In this document: positions 52,204-60,521 of the stretch, piece by piece
How the letters are laid out: the number at the start of each line of letters is the position of its first letter
Position numbering within the stretch: the first letter of the stretch is position 1
Assembly: GCF_014652355.1 (NCBI RefSeq)
Contig: NZ_BMYQ01000001.1
Coordinates: 370,180 to 434,179, forward strand
Length of the DNA: 64,000 bases
Reading direction: 5' to 3'
Source: Gemmobacter lanyuensis
Lineage (GTDB): Bacteria; Pseudomonadota; Alphaproteobacteria; Rhodobacterales; Rhodobacteraceae
The notes under the pieces: model-generated
Told to the model about the DNA's origin: nothing
Seen by the model: only the letters and a program-made list of their open reading frames with translations
Databases searched by the model: none
Program-made: the position numbers and the translations under genes

Positions 52204-53213
52204 CAGTAGGATTTCCCCTTGAAGAGGCCGGTCGGCATGAAGATCAGCACAAGGATGAGGATCGCGAAGCTGACGGCAAATTTGTAATCCGTCGCCATCA
52301 GTTGCAGCAGCCCGTCAGGCGCCAGGCTTTCCGGCACAAGATAGGTGACAACCTTTTTCCAGGCATAGGTCACCATCACCTCGGAGAAGGCGATGACAAA
52401 ACCCCCGGCAATCGCGCCCAGCGGCGAGCCGAGGCCCCCCACGATGGCGGCCGCAAAGATCGGCAGCAGCAGCTGGAAATAGGTGAAGGGGCGGAAGCTC
52501 TTGTCGAGCCCGTAAAGAACGCCCGCAATCGTTGCCAGCGCAGCAGCGATGATCCAGGTCACCTGCACCACGCGGTCGGGGTTGATGCCCGACAGCAGCG
52601 CCAGATCCTCATTGTCAGAGAATGCGCGCATCGATTTGCCGGTGCGGGTTTTTTGCAGGAACCAGAACAGCGCGGCCACCACGATGAAGGCGGTGATCAC
52701 GGTCACGGCCTGGCTGCCCTTGATTGCCAGCCCCTCTTTCAGGCCGGTTGCGGCCTTGAAATCACCGGCCGAGACGAGGAATTTGCCGCCATCGGCAAAG
52801 TTCTGGTCATCGACCCCGATGATCAGGCGCACGATGCCGTTCATCACGAACATCACCCCCATCGAGACGATGACAAGGATGGTCGGCGTCGCCTTCTGGC
52901 GGCGGTAGAAGCGATAGACCATGCGGTCAGTCGTCAGCACCAGCGCCGAAGTCACGGCGATGCCGATCGGCAGGGCCAGCATGGCAGTGGGGATCACGCC
53001 CGCCGTCAGCCCGATGGACTGGAACCACCAGGTAAACAGGATCGTCACCATGGTCCCGAAGGCCATCGTGTCGCCATGGGCGAAGTTGGAAAACCGCAGG
53101 ATGCCATAGATCAGCGTCACACCCAGCGCGCCAAGCGCCAGCTGCGCGCCATAGGCAAGGCCCGGCACGAAAACGAAGTTCAGAAAGGCCACGAAGGCGT
53201 TGAGGATATCCAT
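52203..53213 (-). CDS. livH: branched-chain amino acid ABC transporter permease LivH
   Basis: A 336-residue permease that pairs with LivM to form the membrane channel. The N-terminal GALGVTLIYGILRFSNFAHG is the LivH signature, and the coupling loop is TRTGKSMRAFSDNEDLALLS followed by GINPDRV. The length is slightly above the usual (about 300). It starts 3 bases after livF and overlaps livM by one base. Confidence 0.95.
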   Translation of the reverse strand: MDILNAFVAFLNFVFVPGLAYGAQLALGALGVTLIYGILRFSNFAHGDTMAFGTMVTILFTWWFQSIGLTAGVIPTAMLALPIGIAVTSALVLTTDRMVYRFYRRQKATPTILVIVSMGVMFVMNGIVRLIIGVDDQNFADGGKFLVSAGDFKAATGLKEGLAIKGSQAVTVITAFIVVAALFWFLQKTRTGKSMRAFSDNEDLALLSGINPDRVVQVTWIIAAALATIAGVLYGLDKSFRPFTYFQLLLPIFAAAIVGGLGSPLGAIAGGFVIAFSEVMVTYAWKKVVTYLVPESLAPDGLLQLMATDYKFAVSFAILILVLIFMPTGLFKGKSY

Positions 53214-53216
53214 GTC

Positions 53217-53927
53217 TCAGCCCCCGAGGAAGGAACGGCGGACCTCCGGGTCGGCCATCAGGGCCTTGCCGGTGTCGGTGAAGCGGTTCGCGCCCTGCAC
53301 AAGGACATAGCCCTTGTCGGCAATCTCCAGCGCCTGGCGGGCGTTCTGTTCGACCATCAGGATGGAAATCCCGGTGCGCGCGATTTCGATGATGCGGTCG
53401 AACAGCTCGTCCATGACGATGGGGCTGACGCCCGCCGTCGGTTCATCCAGCATCAGCACCTTGGGCTGCGTCATCAGCGCGCGGCCCACAGCCACCTGCT
53501 GGCGTTGCCCGCCCGAAAGCTCGCCCGCGGGTTGGTGGCGTTTCTGCTTCAGGATCGGAAACAGATCGTAGACCTGCGTGATGGTGTCCTGAAAATCATC
53601 CGTACGGATGAAGGCCCCCATCTCGAGGTTCTCTTCCACCGTCATCGAGCCGAAGATGTTGTGGGTCTGCGGCACAAAGCCCATGCCCTTGGCAACGCGC
53701 GCCTGCGGTGAGAGGGTGGTGATATCCTCACCATCCAGACGCACGCGGCCTTCCCGCAGCTTCAGCATCCCGAAGACCGCCTTCATGGCCGTGGATTTGC
53801 CCGCGCCATTGGGGCCGACGATCACGGCAATCTCGCCGCGTTCCACCGCGATGGTACAGCCGTGCAGGATGTCCGCGCCGCCGTAGCCGCCGGTCATCTT
53901 GTCCCCGATCAGGAAAGGATCAGCCAT
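53217..53927 (-). CDS. livF: branched-chain amino acid ABC transporter ATPase LivF
   Basis: A 236-residue ATP-binding subunit. Walker A is GPNGAGKST, the signature is LSGGQRQQVAVGRAL, Walker B is VLMLDEPTAGVSP and the switch histidine position reads MVEQN, as is normal for LivF. It overlaps the end of livG by 8 bases and precedes livH by 3 bases. Confidence 0.95.
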   Translation of the reverse strand: MADPFLIGDKMTGGYGGADILHGCTIAVERGEIAVIVGPNGAGKSTAMKAVFGMLKLREGRVRLDGEDITTLSPQARVAKGMGFVPQTHNIFGSMTVEENLEMGAFIRTDDFQDTITQVYDLFPILKQKRHQPAGELSGGQRQQVAVGRALMTQPKVLMLDEPTAGVSPIVMDELFDRIIEIARTGISILMVEQNARQALEIADKGYVLVQGANRFTDTGKALMADPEVRRSFLGG

Positions 53928-54708
53928 TGGCTTCCTCCTTCACCTTGTTCTTCAGCCCGGTGCCGAGATAGGCCTCGATCACCCGTTCGTCGTTCTTCAC
54001 CTGATCAACCGTGCCCTGCGCCAGCACCTTGCCCTCGGCCATGCAGATGACCGGGTCGCAGATGCGGGCGATGAAATCCATGTCGTGTTCGATGACGCAG
54101 AAGGTGTAGCCGCGTTCCTTGTTCAGACGCACGATGGCATCGCCGATCGTGTTCAGCAGCGTCCGGTTCACCCCTGCGCCGACTTCGTCCAGGAAGACGA
54201 TCTTGGCGTCCACCATCATGGTGCGGCCAAGCTCGACCAGCTTCTTCTGACCGCCCGAAATCTGCCCCGCCTTCAGATCCGCGATATGCGAGATCGTCAG
54301 GAACTCCAGCACCTCATCGGCCTTTTCGCGGATGCGCGCCTCTTCCCGCGCCACGCGGCCGCGGTTGAACCAGGCGTTCCACAGCGTTTCCCCCGATTGC
54401 AGCGCCGGAACCATCATCAGGTTCTCGCGCACTGTCATCGAGCCGAATTCATGCGCGATCTGGAAGGTCCGCAGCAGGCCCTTGTCAAAGAGCTTGTGCG
54501 GCGGCAGCCCCGTCACATCCTCGCCATCCATCACCACACGCCCCGAGGTCGGCGGCAACCGGCCCGCGATCACGTTGAACAACGTCGACTTGCCCGCCCC
54601 GTTGGGGCCGATCAGGCCGGTGATCGAACCTTTCGCGATCTCCAGTGTCGCCCCGTCCACGGCGCGAAACCCGCCGAAATGGCGGTGCAGATTTTCAACA
54701 CGGATCAT
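53920..54708 (-). CDS. livG: branched-chain amino acid ABC transporter ATPase LivG
   Basis: A 262-residue ATP-binding subunit. Walker A is GPNGAGKST, the LivG-specific block is GLLRTFQIAHEFGSMTVREN, the signature is ISGGQKKLVELGRTM, Walker B is IVFLDEVGAGVN (with Val-Gly-Ala where many ABC proteins have Pro-Thr-Ala) and the switch is CVIEHDMDFI. The start MIRVENLHRH follows GGGGGAC. An upstream in-frame extension of 34 codons is not supported. Confidence 0.94.
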   Translation of the reverse strand: MIRVENLHRHFGGFRAVDGATLEIAKGSITGLIGPNGAGKSTLFNVIAGRLPPTSGRVVMDGEDVTGLPPHKLFDKGLLRTFQIAHEFGSMTVRENLMMVPALQSGETLWNAWFNRGRVAREEARIREKADEVLEFLTISHIADLKAGQISGGQKKLVELGRTMMVDAKIVFLDEVGAGVNRTLLNTIGDAIVRLNKERGYTFCVIEHDMDFIARICDPVICMAEGKVLAQGTVDQVKNDERVIEAYLGTGLKNKVKEEANG

Positions 54709-54786
54709 CCATGTCCCCCAAATTCCAGACGTTCCGGCCAGGTTGATCCCGGTCGCGGCCATCGCCTGAAGTCTATCTAAGGCAAA

Positions 54787-54808
54787 GGCCCGGGCAGCCG
54801 CCCGGGCC
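54787..54808 (-). terminator. hairpin between livJ and livG
   Basis: GGCCCGGGC-AGCC-GCCCGGGCC is a perfect 9-bp stem without a T run, 28 bases after the livJ stop. It probably stabilises the livJ message or causes partial termination, so that the binding protein is made in excess over the membrane parts. Confidence 0.6.
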
Positions 54809-54836
54809 AAAGCCGTTTCCTGTCAGGCGAGGCCGA

Positions 54837-56021
54837 TCAGCGGTATTTCACCGTTTCCAGCTTGCCGTCCTTGACTTCGTATTCGCGGAAGTTGCCTGCG
54901 CTTTCGCCTGCACCGATCATTTCCACGGCCGTCGCGCCCACATAGTCGATGTCGGTGCCTGCGGCAATCAGCTCAAGCGCCTTGCCCAGCTCGCCCGGAT
55001 AGACCGGCTCGCCCGGGGCGTTGGCGATGTCCATGACCTTGGCGGTCCAGTCCTTGCCCGCAGTGGACTTGGCGGCTTCCATCGACAGCAGCATCAGAGC
55101 GGCAGCGTCATAGCTTTCGCCCGAATAGGCGGTCGAACCGTCAAAGCCCGCGGCCTTGGCGATTTCGAGGAACTTGGCGTTGCCGGGGCTGTCGGTGCCG
55201 GGGACCGAACCGTACGAGCCGTTCAGCGGTTCGCCGATGGCCTGGACCAGGCTTTCACCGAACATGCCGTCGGGCAGGAAGAAGGTCGAGAAAGCGCCCG
55301 AGTCGACCGAGGCCTGGATCATGCCCTTGCCGCCCTGATCCACATAGCCCGCGACGACCAGTGCCTCACCACCGGCCGAGGCCAGCGCGCCGACTTCGGC
55401 CGAATAGTCGGCCTTGCCGTCCTCATGCGGGGCCGCGAGGGTCACCTTGCCGCCCTTGGCCGCATAGGCCGCGGCGAAAGCATCCGCCATGCCCTTGCCG
55501 TAGTCGTTGTTGGTGTAGGTGACAGCGACTTCCTTCACGCCACGTTCCGACAGGATGTCAGCCATGATTTCGCCCTGACGGGCATCCGACGGGGCGGTGC
55601 GGAAGAACAGGCCATCATCTTCGGCGGTCGAGAGCGCGGGCGAGGTCGCCGAGGGCGAGATCATGCCAACGCCATTCGGGCGGGCCACGTTTTGCAGAAC
55701 CGCGCCGGTCACGCCCGAGCAGTCACCGCCAACGATGCCGGCCACTTTTTCCGAGGTCACAAGACGCTCGGCTGCCGACTGGGCCGCAGCCGCATCGACG
55801 CAGGTGGTGTCGCCGCGCACCGGGGCCACGGTCGAACCGCCCATGAATTTGCCCGAATCCGAGACTTCCTTGATGGCCAGTTCGGCACCGGCAGCCATGC
55901 CCGGAACGGTGGTTTCCAGCGGGCCGGTGAAGCCCAGAAGAACGCCGACCTTGACCTCTTCGGCCGAGGCAGCACCAGCCATCAGCGCGGTGGCCGCAGT
56001 GGCGAGCAGCAGTTTTTTCAT
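54837..56021 (-). CDS. livJ: branched-chain amino acid ABC transporter substrate-binding protein
   Basis: A 394-residue periplasmic binding protein of the Leu/Ile/Val family. A Sec signal peptide (MKKLLLATAATALMAGAASA) is followed by EEVKVGVLLGFTGPLETTVP, the family start. A conserved disulfide is suggested by the cysteines in GDTTCVDAAA and GGDCSGVTG. The ligand could be Leu/Ile/Val or a related amide or amino acid. The ATG follows GGGAGT. First gene of the liv operon. Confidence 0.93.
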   Translation of the reverse strand: MKKLLLATAATALMAGAASAEEVKVGVLLGFTGPLETTVPGMAAGAELAIKEVSDSGKFMGGSTVAPVRGDTTCVDAAAAQSAAERLVTSEKVAGIVGGDCSGVTGAVLQNVARPNGVGMISPSATSPALSTAEDDGLFFRTAPSDARQGEIMADILSERGVKEVAVTYTNNDYGKGMADAFAAAYAAKGGKVTLAAPHEDGKADYSAEVGALASAGGEALVVAGYVDQGGKGMIQASVDSGAFSTFFLPDGMFGESLVQAIGEPLNGSYGSVPGTDSPGNAKFLEIAKAAGFDGSTAYSGESYDAAALMLLSMEAAKSTAGKDWTAKVMDIANAPGEPVYPGELGKALELIAAGTDIDYVGATAVEMIGAGESAGNFREYEVKDGKLETVKYR

Positions 56022-56081
56022 TTTTGACTCCCGTGTCGGATGCGTATCCAGCAGGAAAGCTAGACTGCATGTGATCAAAAG

Positions 56082-56107
56082 AAAAGTGTCCTTTTCGGAC
56101 CTTTTTT
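56082..56107. promoter_or_regulatory. A/T-flanked hairpin upstream of livJ
   Basis: AAAAGTGTCC-TTTTC-GGACCTTTT forms a stem with one bulge; T residues follow on the plus strand. It lies in the region between livJ and the divergent sugar dehydrogenase gene. It could end stray transcription or sit in a liv leader. Confidence 0.35.
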
Positions 56108-56209
56108 CATGCCTGCCGTTACGTCAGGATGAAGCCGCGCGGAACTGGCCTAAATCATATGACGTTCAGGTTGAAAACAGGGGCGCAAGGGGTGCGCCAT
56201 CGGGGCAGC

Positions 56210-57322
56210 ATGCGGAATTATCTGGAATTTTGGGGTGGGCTGCTGGCGGCGGCGGTTCTGGGGACGGGCGTCCTGGCCAGCGACATCGAGACCTCGGCCG
56301 GGCCGATGCGGATCACGGCGGTTGCGACCGGCCTTGAGGAGCCCTGGGCCATCGCCTTTCTACCGGATGGATCGGTGTTGATCACCGAACGGGGGGGCCG
56401 CCTGTTGCGCCTGACCGACGGCAAGACCACCCCGATCTCTGGCCTGCCCGAGGTTGCGGTCAAGGGGCAGGGTGGCCTCTTGGACGTGATGGTCCCGCAA
56501 GACTTTGAAACATCGCGCGAAATTTGGCTCAGCTATGCCTCGAAGGCAAAAGGCGGCCTGGCCACTGCCGTGGGCAAGGGGCGGCTTTCCGCGGATGCGT
56601 CACGCCTTGAGGATTTCCGCACCCTGTTTGTCGGCGAAGGCTATTCCGGGGAGCGGCACTTCGGCTCGCGTCTGGTTGAGGCGGCGGATGGCACCATCTT
56701 TCTGACCACGGGAGAGCGCGGCACCGGGCCGCAGGGGATGCAGGCGCAAAACCCGGCACTGGCGGCGGGCAAGATCATCCATCTGCGGCGGGATGGCAGC
56801 CCCGCCACCCATCGCGCGGGGTGGTTGCCCGGGGTCTATTCGCTGGGCCATCGCAACCTGCAGGGGGCGGCCATTGCGCCCGATGGGCGCCTTCTGACCG
56901 TTGAACACGGCGCCCGCGGCGGGGATGAACTGAACAGCATCAAGCCCGGCGCGAATTACGGCTGGCCCGTCATCACCTATGGCGTCGATTACAGCTTTCT
57001 GCCCATTGGCGAGGGAAGCGCGAAACCCGGCATGGAACAGCCGCTGCATTATTGGGACCCGTCCATCGCGCCCTCGGGCCTGATGATCTACTCCGGCAAG
57101 CTGATCCCCGAATGGGCGGGCGACATCTTCACCGGCAGCCTCAACAGTGGTTTCATCAGCCGTCTTGACCCCGACAGCGCCGTCGAAGCGGGCTATGCCG
57201 AGGAACAGATCGTGGCCGATGAAACCGGCCGCGTGCGCGACGTCGTCGAAAGCCTGGCCGGCGAGATCTGGTTCCTGTCGGTCATCGACGGGGCGCTCTA
57301 TCGTCTGCGCCCGGTCCCCTGA
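56210..57322 (+). CDS. PQQ-dependent sugar dehydrogenase (soluble aldose type)
   Basis: A 369-residue periplasmic protein of the soluble glucose/aldose dehydrogenase (YliI/Asd) family. A signal peptide (MRNYLEFWGGLLAAAVLGTG to about residue 24) precedes the six-bladed beta-propeller. Family stretches are GLEEPWAIAFLPDGSVLITE, GERHFGSRLVEAADG, YSLGHRNLQGAAIAPDG and HGARGGDELNSIKPGANYGW, which include the PQQ- and calcium-site regions. It presumably oxidises aldoses and feeds electrons to the respiratory chain. Alternative upstream starts at 56129 and 56159 would spoil the signal peptide. Confidence 0.88.
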   Translation: MRNYLEFWGGLLAAAVLGTGVLASDIETSAGPMRITAVATGLEEPWAIAFLPDGSVLITERGGRLLRLTDGKTTPISGLPEVAVKGQGGLLDVMVPQDFETSREIWLSYASKAKGGLATAVGKGRLSADASRLEDFRTLFVGEGYSGERHFGSRLVEAADGTIFLTTGERGTGPQGMQAQNPALAAGKIIHLRRDGSPATHRAGWLPGVYSLGHRNLQGAAIAPDGRLLTVEHGARGGDELNSIKPGANYGWPVITYGVDYSFLPIGEGSAKPGMEQPLHYWDPSIAPSGLMIYSGKLIPEWAGDIFTGSLNSGFISRLDPDSAVEAGYAEEQIVADETGRVRDVVESLAGEIWFLSVIDGALYRLRPVP

Positions 57323-57415
57323 GCCTGCACTGCCCGGCTTTGCAATCTCTGCGCGACAAGGTGCCGGGCGCGCGGTAGCATCTCTTCAGTGACAATAACA
57401 CGGGAGGGACAAGCC

Positions 57416-57826
57416 ATGACGCCAGTTGACGCAATCAAATCCGCCTACCGGAATTACATCACTTTCTCAGGCCGCGCGGCGCGGTCTGAATATTGGTGGT
57501 TCGCGCTGTTCAATGTCGTGGTCGCCACAGTGATCGGTCTGGTCGAAGGCGGCGGCAGCGGCCATATGGGCGGCGGCGGCATGATGTACAGCTACAACGC
57601 CGGGATCATCGGCACGCTCTGGTCGCTGGGGAACCTGTTGCCGGGCCTCGCCCTTGCGGTGCGGCGCCTGCATGACAAGGACCGCTCGGGCTGGTGGCTG
57701 TTGATCGGGCTGATCCCGCTCGTCGGCTGGATCATCCTGATCTACTGGTATGTCACCCGCGGCACGGAAGGGCCGAACCGCTTCGGCCCCGATCCTCTGA
57801 CCTCGGCCGGGCCGGCCTATAGCTGA
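57416..57826 (+). CDS. DUF805 family membrane protein
   Basis: A 136-residue protein with three to four hydrophobic helices and the DUF805 signatures NYITFSGRAARSEYWWFALF and LAVRRLHDKDRSGWWLLIGL, ending GTEGPNRFGPDPL. A glycine-rich loop (EGGGSGHMGGGGMM) is between helices 1 and 2. The function is unknown; related proteins are called YhaH. Ribosome-binding site GGAGG lies 8 bases before the start MTPVDAIKSA. Confidence 0.9.
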   Translation: MTPVDAIKSAYRNYITFSGRAARSEYWWFALFNVVVATVIGLVEGGGSGHMGGGGMMYSYNAGIIGTLWSLGNLLPGLALAVRRLHDKDRSGWWLLIGLIPLVGWIILIYWYVTRGTEGPNRFGPDPLTSAGPAYS

Positions 57827-57830
57827 CATG

Positions 57831-58853
57831 TCAGATCGCGAGCCGTGCCCCCACGCCGGGCACGGCCCCCTGCGTGCCGCGTTCGCGGTAAGGCGTGGTG
57901 TTATAGTGGCTGCGGTAGCATTTCGAGAAATGTGACGGGCTTGCAAAACCGCAGGCGAGCGCCACGTTGATCACGCTCATATCCGTCTGCATCAGCAGAT
58001 TGCGCGCCTTCTGAAGCCGCAGTTCCATGTAGTAACGCTTGGGGCTGCGGTTCAGATAGCGGCGGAACAGCCGTTCAAGCTGCCGCGTCGACATGCCCAC
58101 ATCCTCGGCCAGATCGGCGGGCGAGATCGGGTCTTCGATCGCGGCCTCCATCATCTGGATGACTTGGCTCAGCTTGGGGTGGCGCACGCCGATCCGGGTG
58201 GGAATCGACAGGCGCTGCGTGTCCTGATCGGTGCGGATCGAATTGTAGATCAGCTGATCGGCCACGGTATTGGCCAGATCCTCACCATGATCCGCGGCAA
58301 TCAGCTTGAGCATGAGGTCGATCGAGGCGGTCCCACCCGCCGTCGTCAGCCGGTTGCCGTCGATGACGAAAACCGACTTCGTCAGACGCACATCCTCGAA
58401 TTCCTCGAGGAAGCCGTCCTGATTTTCCCAGTGAATCGTGGCCTTCTTGCCATCGAGCAACCCCGCCTTGGCCAGGGCATAGGCCCCGGTGCAAAGGCCC
58501 CCAATGGCGACGCCCCGGCGCGATTCCCGCCGCAGCCAGGCCGTGATCGCCCGCGTCGTGGCCCGAGTCACATCGATGCCGCCACAGACGAACAGCGTGT
58601 CGTCGCGGTCGATCTCATCCAGACCCATGTCAAGTTTGAAGGACACGCCATTGGAACAAATGGCACTTTCGCCACCTTCCCCGGCCAGTTTCCAGCTGTA
58701 GATCTCGCGCCCCGCGACGCGGTTCGCAATCCGCAGAGGTTCGATCGCACCCGCGAAAGAGATCATCGTGAAACGATCAAGCAACAGAAAGACAAAGCGC
58801 CGCGGCGCGGTGTCTTTCGTGTTCGAGGTGGCTTTGCGCGGAGACATGGACAT
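57831..58853 (-). CDS. GlxA family transcriptional regulator (AraC type)
   Basis: A 340-residue regulator with an N-terminal DJ-1/PfpI-like domain (about 15-190; RRFVFLLLDRFTMISFAGAI, VAIGGLCTGAYALAKAGLLD) and a C-terminal AraC helix-turn-helix (about 225-320; ISPADLAEDVGMSTRQLERL, VALACGFASPSHFSKCYRSH). The closest described proteins are GbdR-like regulators of glycine betaine and carnitine use, but no such genes are adjacent, so the effector is open. Start options are 58853 and 58847. Divergent from the DAHP synthase gene. Confidence 0.9.
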   Translation of the reverse strand: MSMSPRKATSNTKDTAPRRFVFLLLDRFTMISFAGAIEPLRIANRVAGREIYSWKLAGEGGESAICSNGVSFKLDMGLDEIDRDDTLFVCGGIDVTRATTRAITAWLRRESRRGVAIGGLCTGAYALAKAGLLDGKKATIHWENQDGFLEEFEDVRLTKSVFVIDGNRLTTAGGTASIDLMLKLIAADHGEDLANTVADQLIYNSIRTDQDTQRLSIPTRIGVRHPKLSQVIQMMEAAIEDPISPADLAEDVGMSTRQLERLFRRYLNRSPKRYYMELRLQKARNLLMQTDMSVINVALACGFASPSHFSKCYRSHYNTTPYRERGTQGAVPGVGARLAI

Positions 58854-58997
58854 GATGCGACCTGAATGCGTCGGTTTCGGTGCATGTAGGCAGGATTTTA
58901 CCGTCCGTTCAAGGGGGGCTTGCACTGCTTGCCCCATTGCTTTTCCTTGTCACTTCACTATAGCCCTTGCGCTACCGCTAACGGACGGAGGAATGCC

Positions 58998-60368
58998 ATG
59001 ACCAAAGCCTGGTCGAAATCGGACTGGCGCGCCAAGCCGCGGATCCAGATGCCGGATTATCCGGATCAATCTGCGCTGAACGCTGTCGAGGCCCAGCTGG
59101 CAAACTATCCCCCGCTGGTGTTTGCAGGCGAGGCGCGCCGCCTGAAGAAGCAGCTTGCCGCCGCGGCCGAGGGCAAGGCCTTCCTGCTGCAGGGCGGCGA
59201 TTGCGCCGAAAGCTTCGCCGAATTCAGCGCGGACAATATCCGCGACACCTTCCGCGTGATGCTGCAGATGGCGGTGGTGCTGACCTATGGCGCCAAGGTG
59301 CCGGTGATCAAGGTGGGCCGCATGGCCGGCCAGTTCGCCAAGCCGCGCTCGGCCCCGACCGAAGTGATCGGCGGCGTGGAATACCCGAGCTACCGCGGCG
59401 ACATCATCAACGGGTTCGATGCCACCATCGAGGCCCGCCAGCCCGATCCGCAACGCATGCTGCAGGCCTATACGCAGGCTGCGGCCTCGCTCAACCTGCT
59501 GCGCGCCTTCTCGACCGGCGGTTTCGCCGATATCCACCGCGTCCACAGCTGGACGCTGGGCTTTGCCGAACATGACAAGGCCGAGCGTTACCGAGAGCTG
59601 TCGAACCGCATTTCCGATGCGCTCGACTTCATGAATGCGGCCGGGGTGAATTCGGAAACCGCCAATGAACTGGCGCGGGTCGATTTCTACACGAGCCACG
59701 AGGCGCTGCTGCTGGAATATGAAGAGGCGCTGTGCCGCGTCGATTCGATCACCGGGCAGAACGTCGCCGGGTCGGGCCATATGATCTGGATCGGCGACCG
59801 CACCCGCCAGCCCGATGGCGCCCATGTGGAGTTCTGCCGGGGCGTACTGAACCCGATCGGTCTGAAATGCGGACCGACCACCACTGCCGATGACCTGAAG
59901 GTGCTGATGGCCAAGCTCAACCCGCAGAATGAGGCGGGCCGTCTGACGCTGATCGCGCGCTTTGGCGCGGGCAAGGTGGGCGAGCATCTGCCGCGTCTGA
60001 TCAAGGCCGTGCAGGAAGAAGGCGCCAATGTCGTCTGGTCGTGCGACCCGATGCACGGGAACACGATCAAATCCTCGACCGGCTACAAGACGCGCCCCTT
60101 CGACAGCGTGCTGCGCGAAGTGCGCGAGTTCTTTGCGATCCACAAGGCCGAGGGCACCGTCCCGGGCGGCGTTCATTTCGAGATGACCGGCAAGGACGTG
60201 ACCGAATGCACCGGCGGCCTGCGCGCGGTGACGGATGAGGATCTGTCGGACCGCTATCACACCGCCTGCGACCCGCGTCTGAACGCCTCGCAATCGCTGG
60301 AACTGGCTTTCCTTGTGGCGGAAGAGCTGACCGCGCGCCGCGACGAACAGCGCCGCATCGCGATGTAA
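58998..60368 (+). CDS. class II 3-deoxy-7-phosphoheptulonate synthase
   Basis: A 456-residue plant-type (class II) DAHP synthase, the first enzyme of the shikimate pathway, joining PEP and erythrose-4-phosphate. Recognisable are the manganese and substrate sites [41 protein letters not shown] and [15 protein letters not shown]. The start [10 protein letters not shown] has ribosome-binding site GGAGG. The upstream in-frame 26 codons are not family sequence. A promoter-like TTGCTT-N16-TATAGC lies about 40 to 60 bases upstream. A strong terminator and then repeat copy C follow. Confidence 0.96.
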   Translation: MTKAWSKSDWRAKPRIQMPDYPDQSALNAVEAQLANYPPLVFAGEARRLKKQLAAAAEGKAFLLQGGDCAESFAEFSADNIRDTFRVMLQMAVVLTYGAKVPVIKVGRMAGQFAKPRSAPTEVIGGVEYPSYRGDIINGFDATIEARQPDPQRMLQAYTQAAASLNLLRAFSTGGFADIHRVHSWTLGFAEHDKAERYRELSNRISDALDFMNAAGVNSETANELARVDFYTSHEALLLEYEEALCRVDSITGQNVAGSGHMIWIGDRTRQPDGAHVEFCRGVLNPIGLKCGPTTTADDLKVLMAKLNPQNEAGRLTLIARFGAGKVGEHLPRLIKAVQEEGANVVWSCDPMHGNTIKSSTGYKTRPFDSVLREVREFFAIHKAEGTVPGGVHFEMTGKDVTECTGGLRAVTDEDLSDRYHTACDPRLNASQSLELAFLVAEELTARRDEQRRIAM

Positions 60369-60393
60369 GATCCGGGTTTCGGGAAAATTCGAG

Positions 60394-60426
60394 AAGGCGC
60401 GAGGGGGAAACCTTCGCGCCTTTTTT
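60394..60426 (+). terminator. terminator after the DAHP synthase gene
   Basis: AAGGCGCGA-N11-TCGCGCCTT is a perfect 9-bp stem leading into a run of six T residues. Confidence 0.9.
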
Positions 60427-60442
60427 CTTGGGCGGGGGAGGA

Positions 60443-60510
60443 AGGGGGCGCTCGCGCCCCCTCTGGCCTGCGGCCATTCACCCCCTGAGGATATTTGGAC
60501 AACGGGAAGC
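60443..60510 (+). repeat. dispersed hairpin repeat, copy C
   Basis: Hairpin AGGGGGCG/CGCCCCCT, then GGCC-TGC-GGCC, then TTCACCCCC and TGAGGATATTTGGACAACGG. Both hairpins and the order of parts match copy A at 7461-7530. It lies just beyond the terminator of the DAHP synthase gene. Confidence 0.7.
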
Positions 60511-60521
60511 TGCAGTCCCGG

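Noticed and set aside
58920-58997. In-frame extension upstream of the DAHP synthase, considered as a leader peptide or transit sequence
   Set aside because: It has no separate stop codon, no run of aromatic codons and no attenuator hairpin; the ATG at 58998 has a strong ribosome-binding site.
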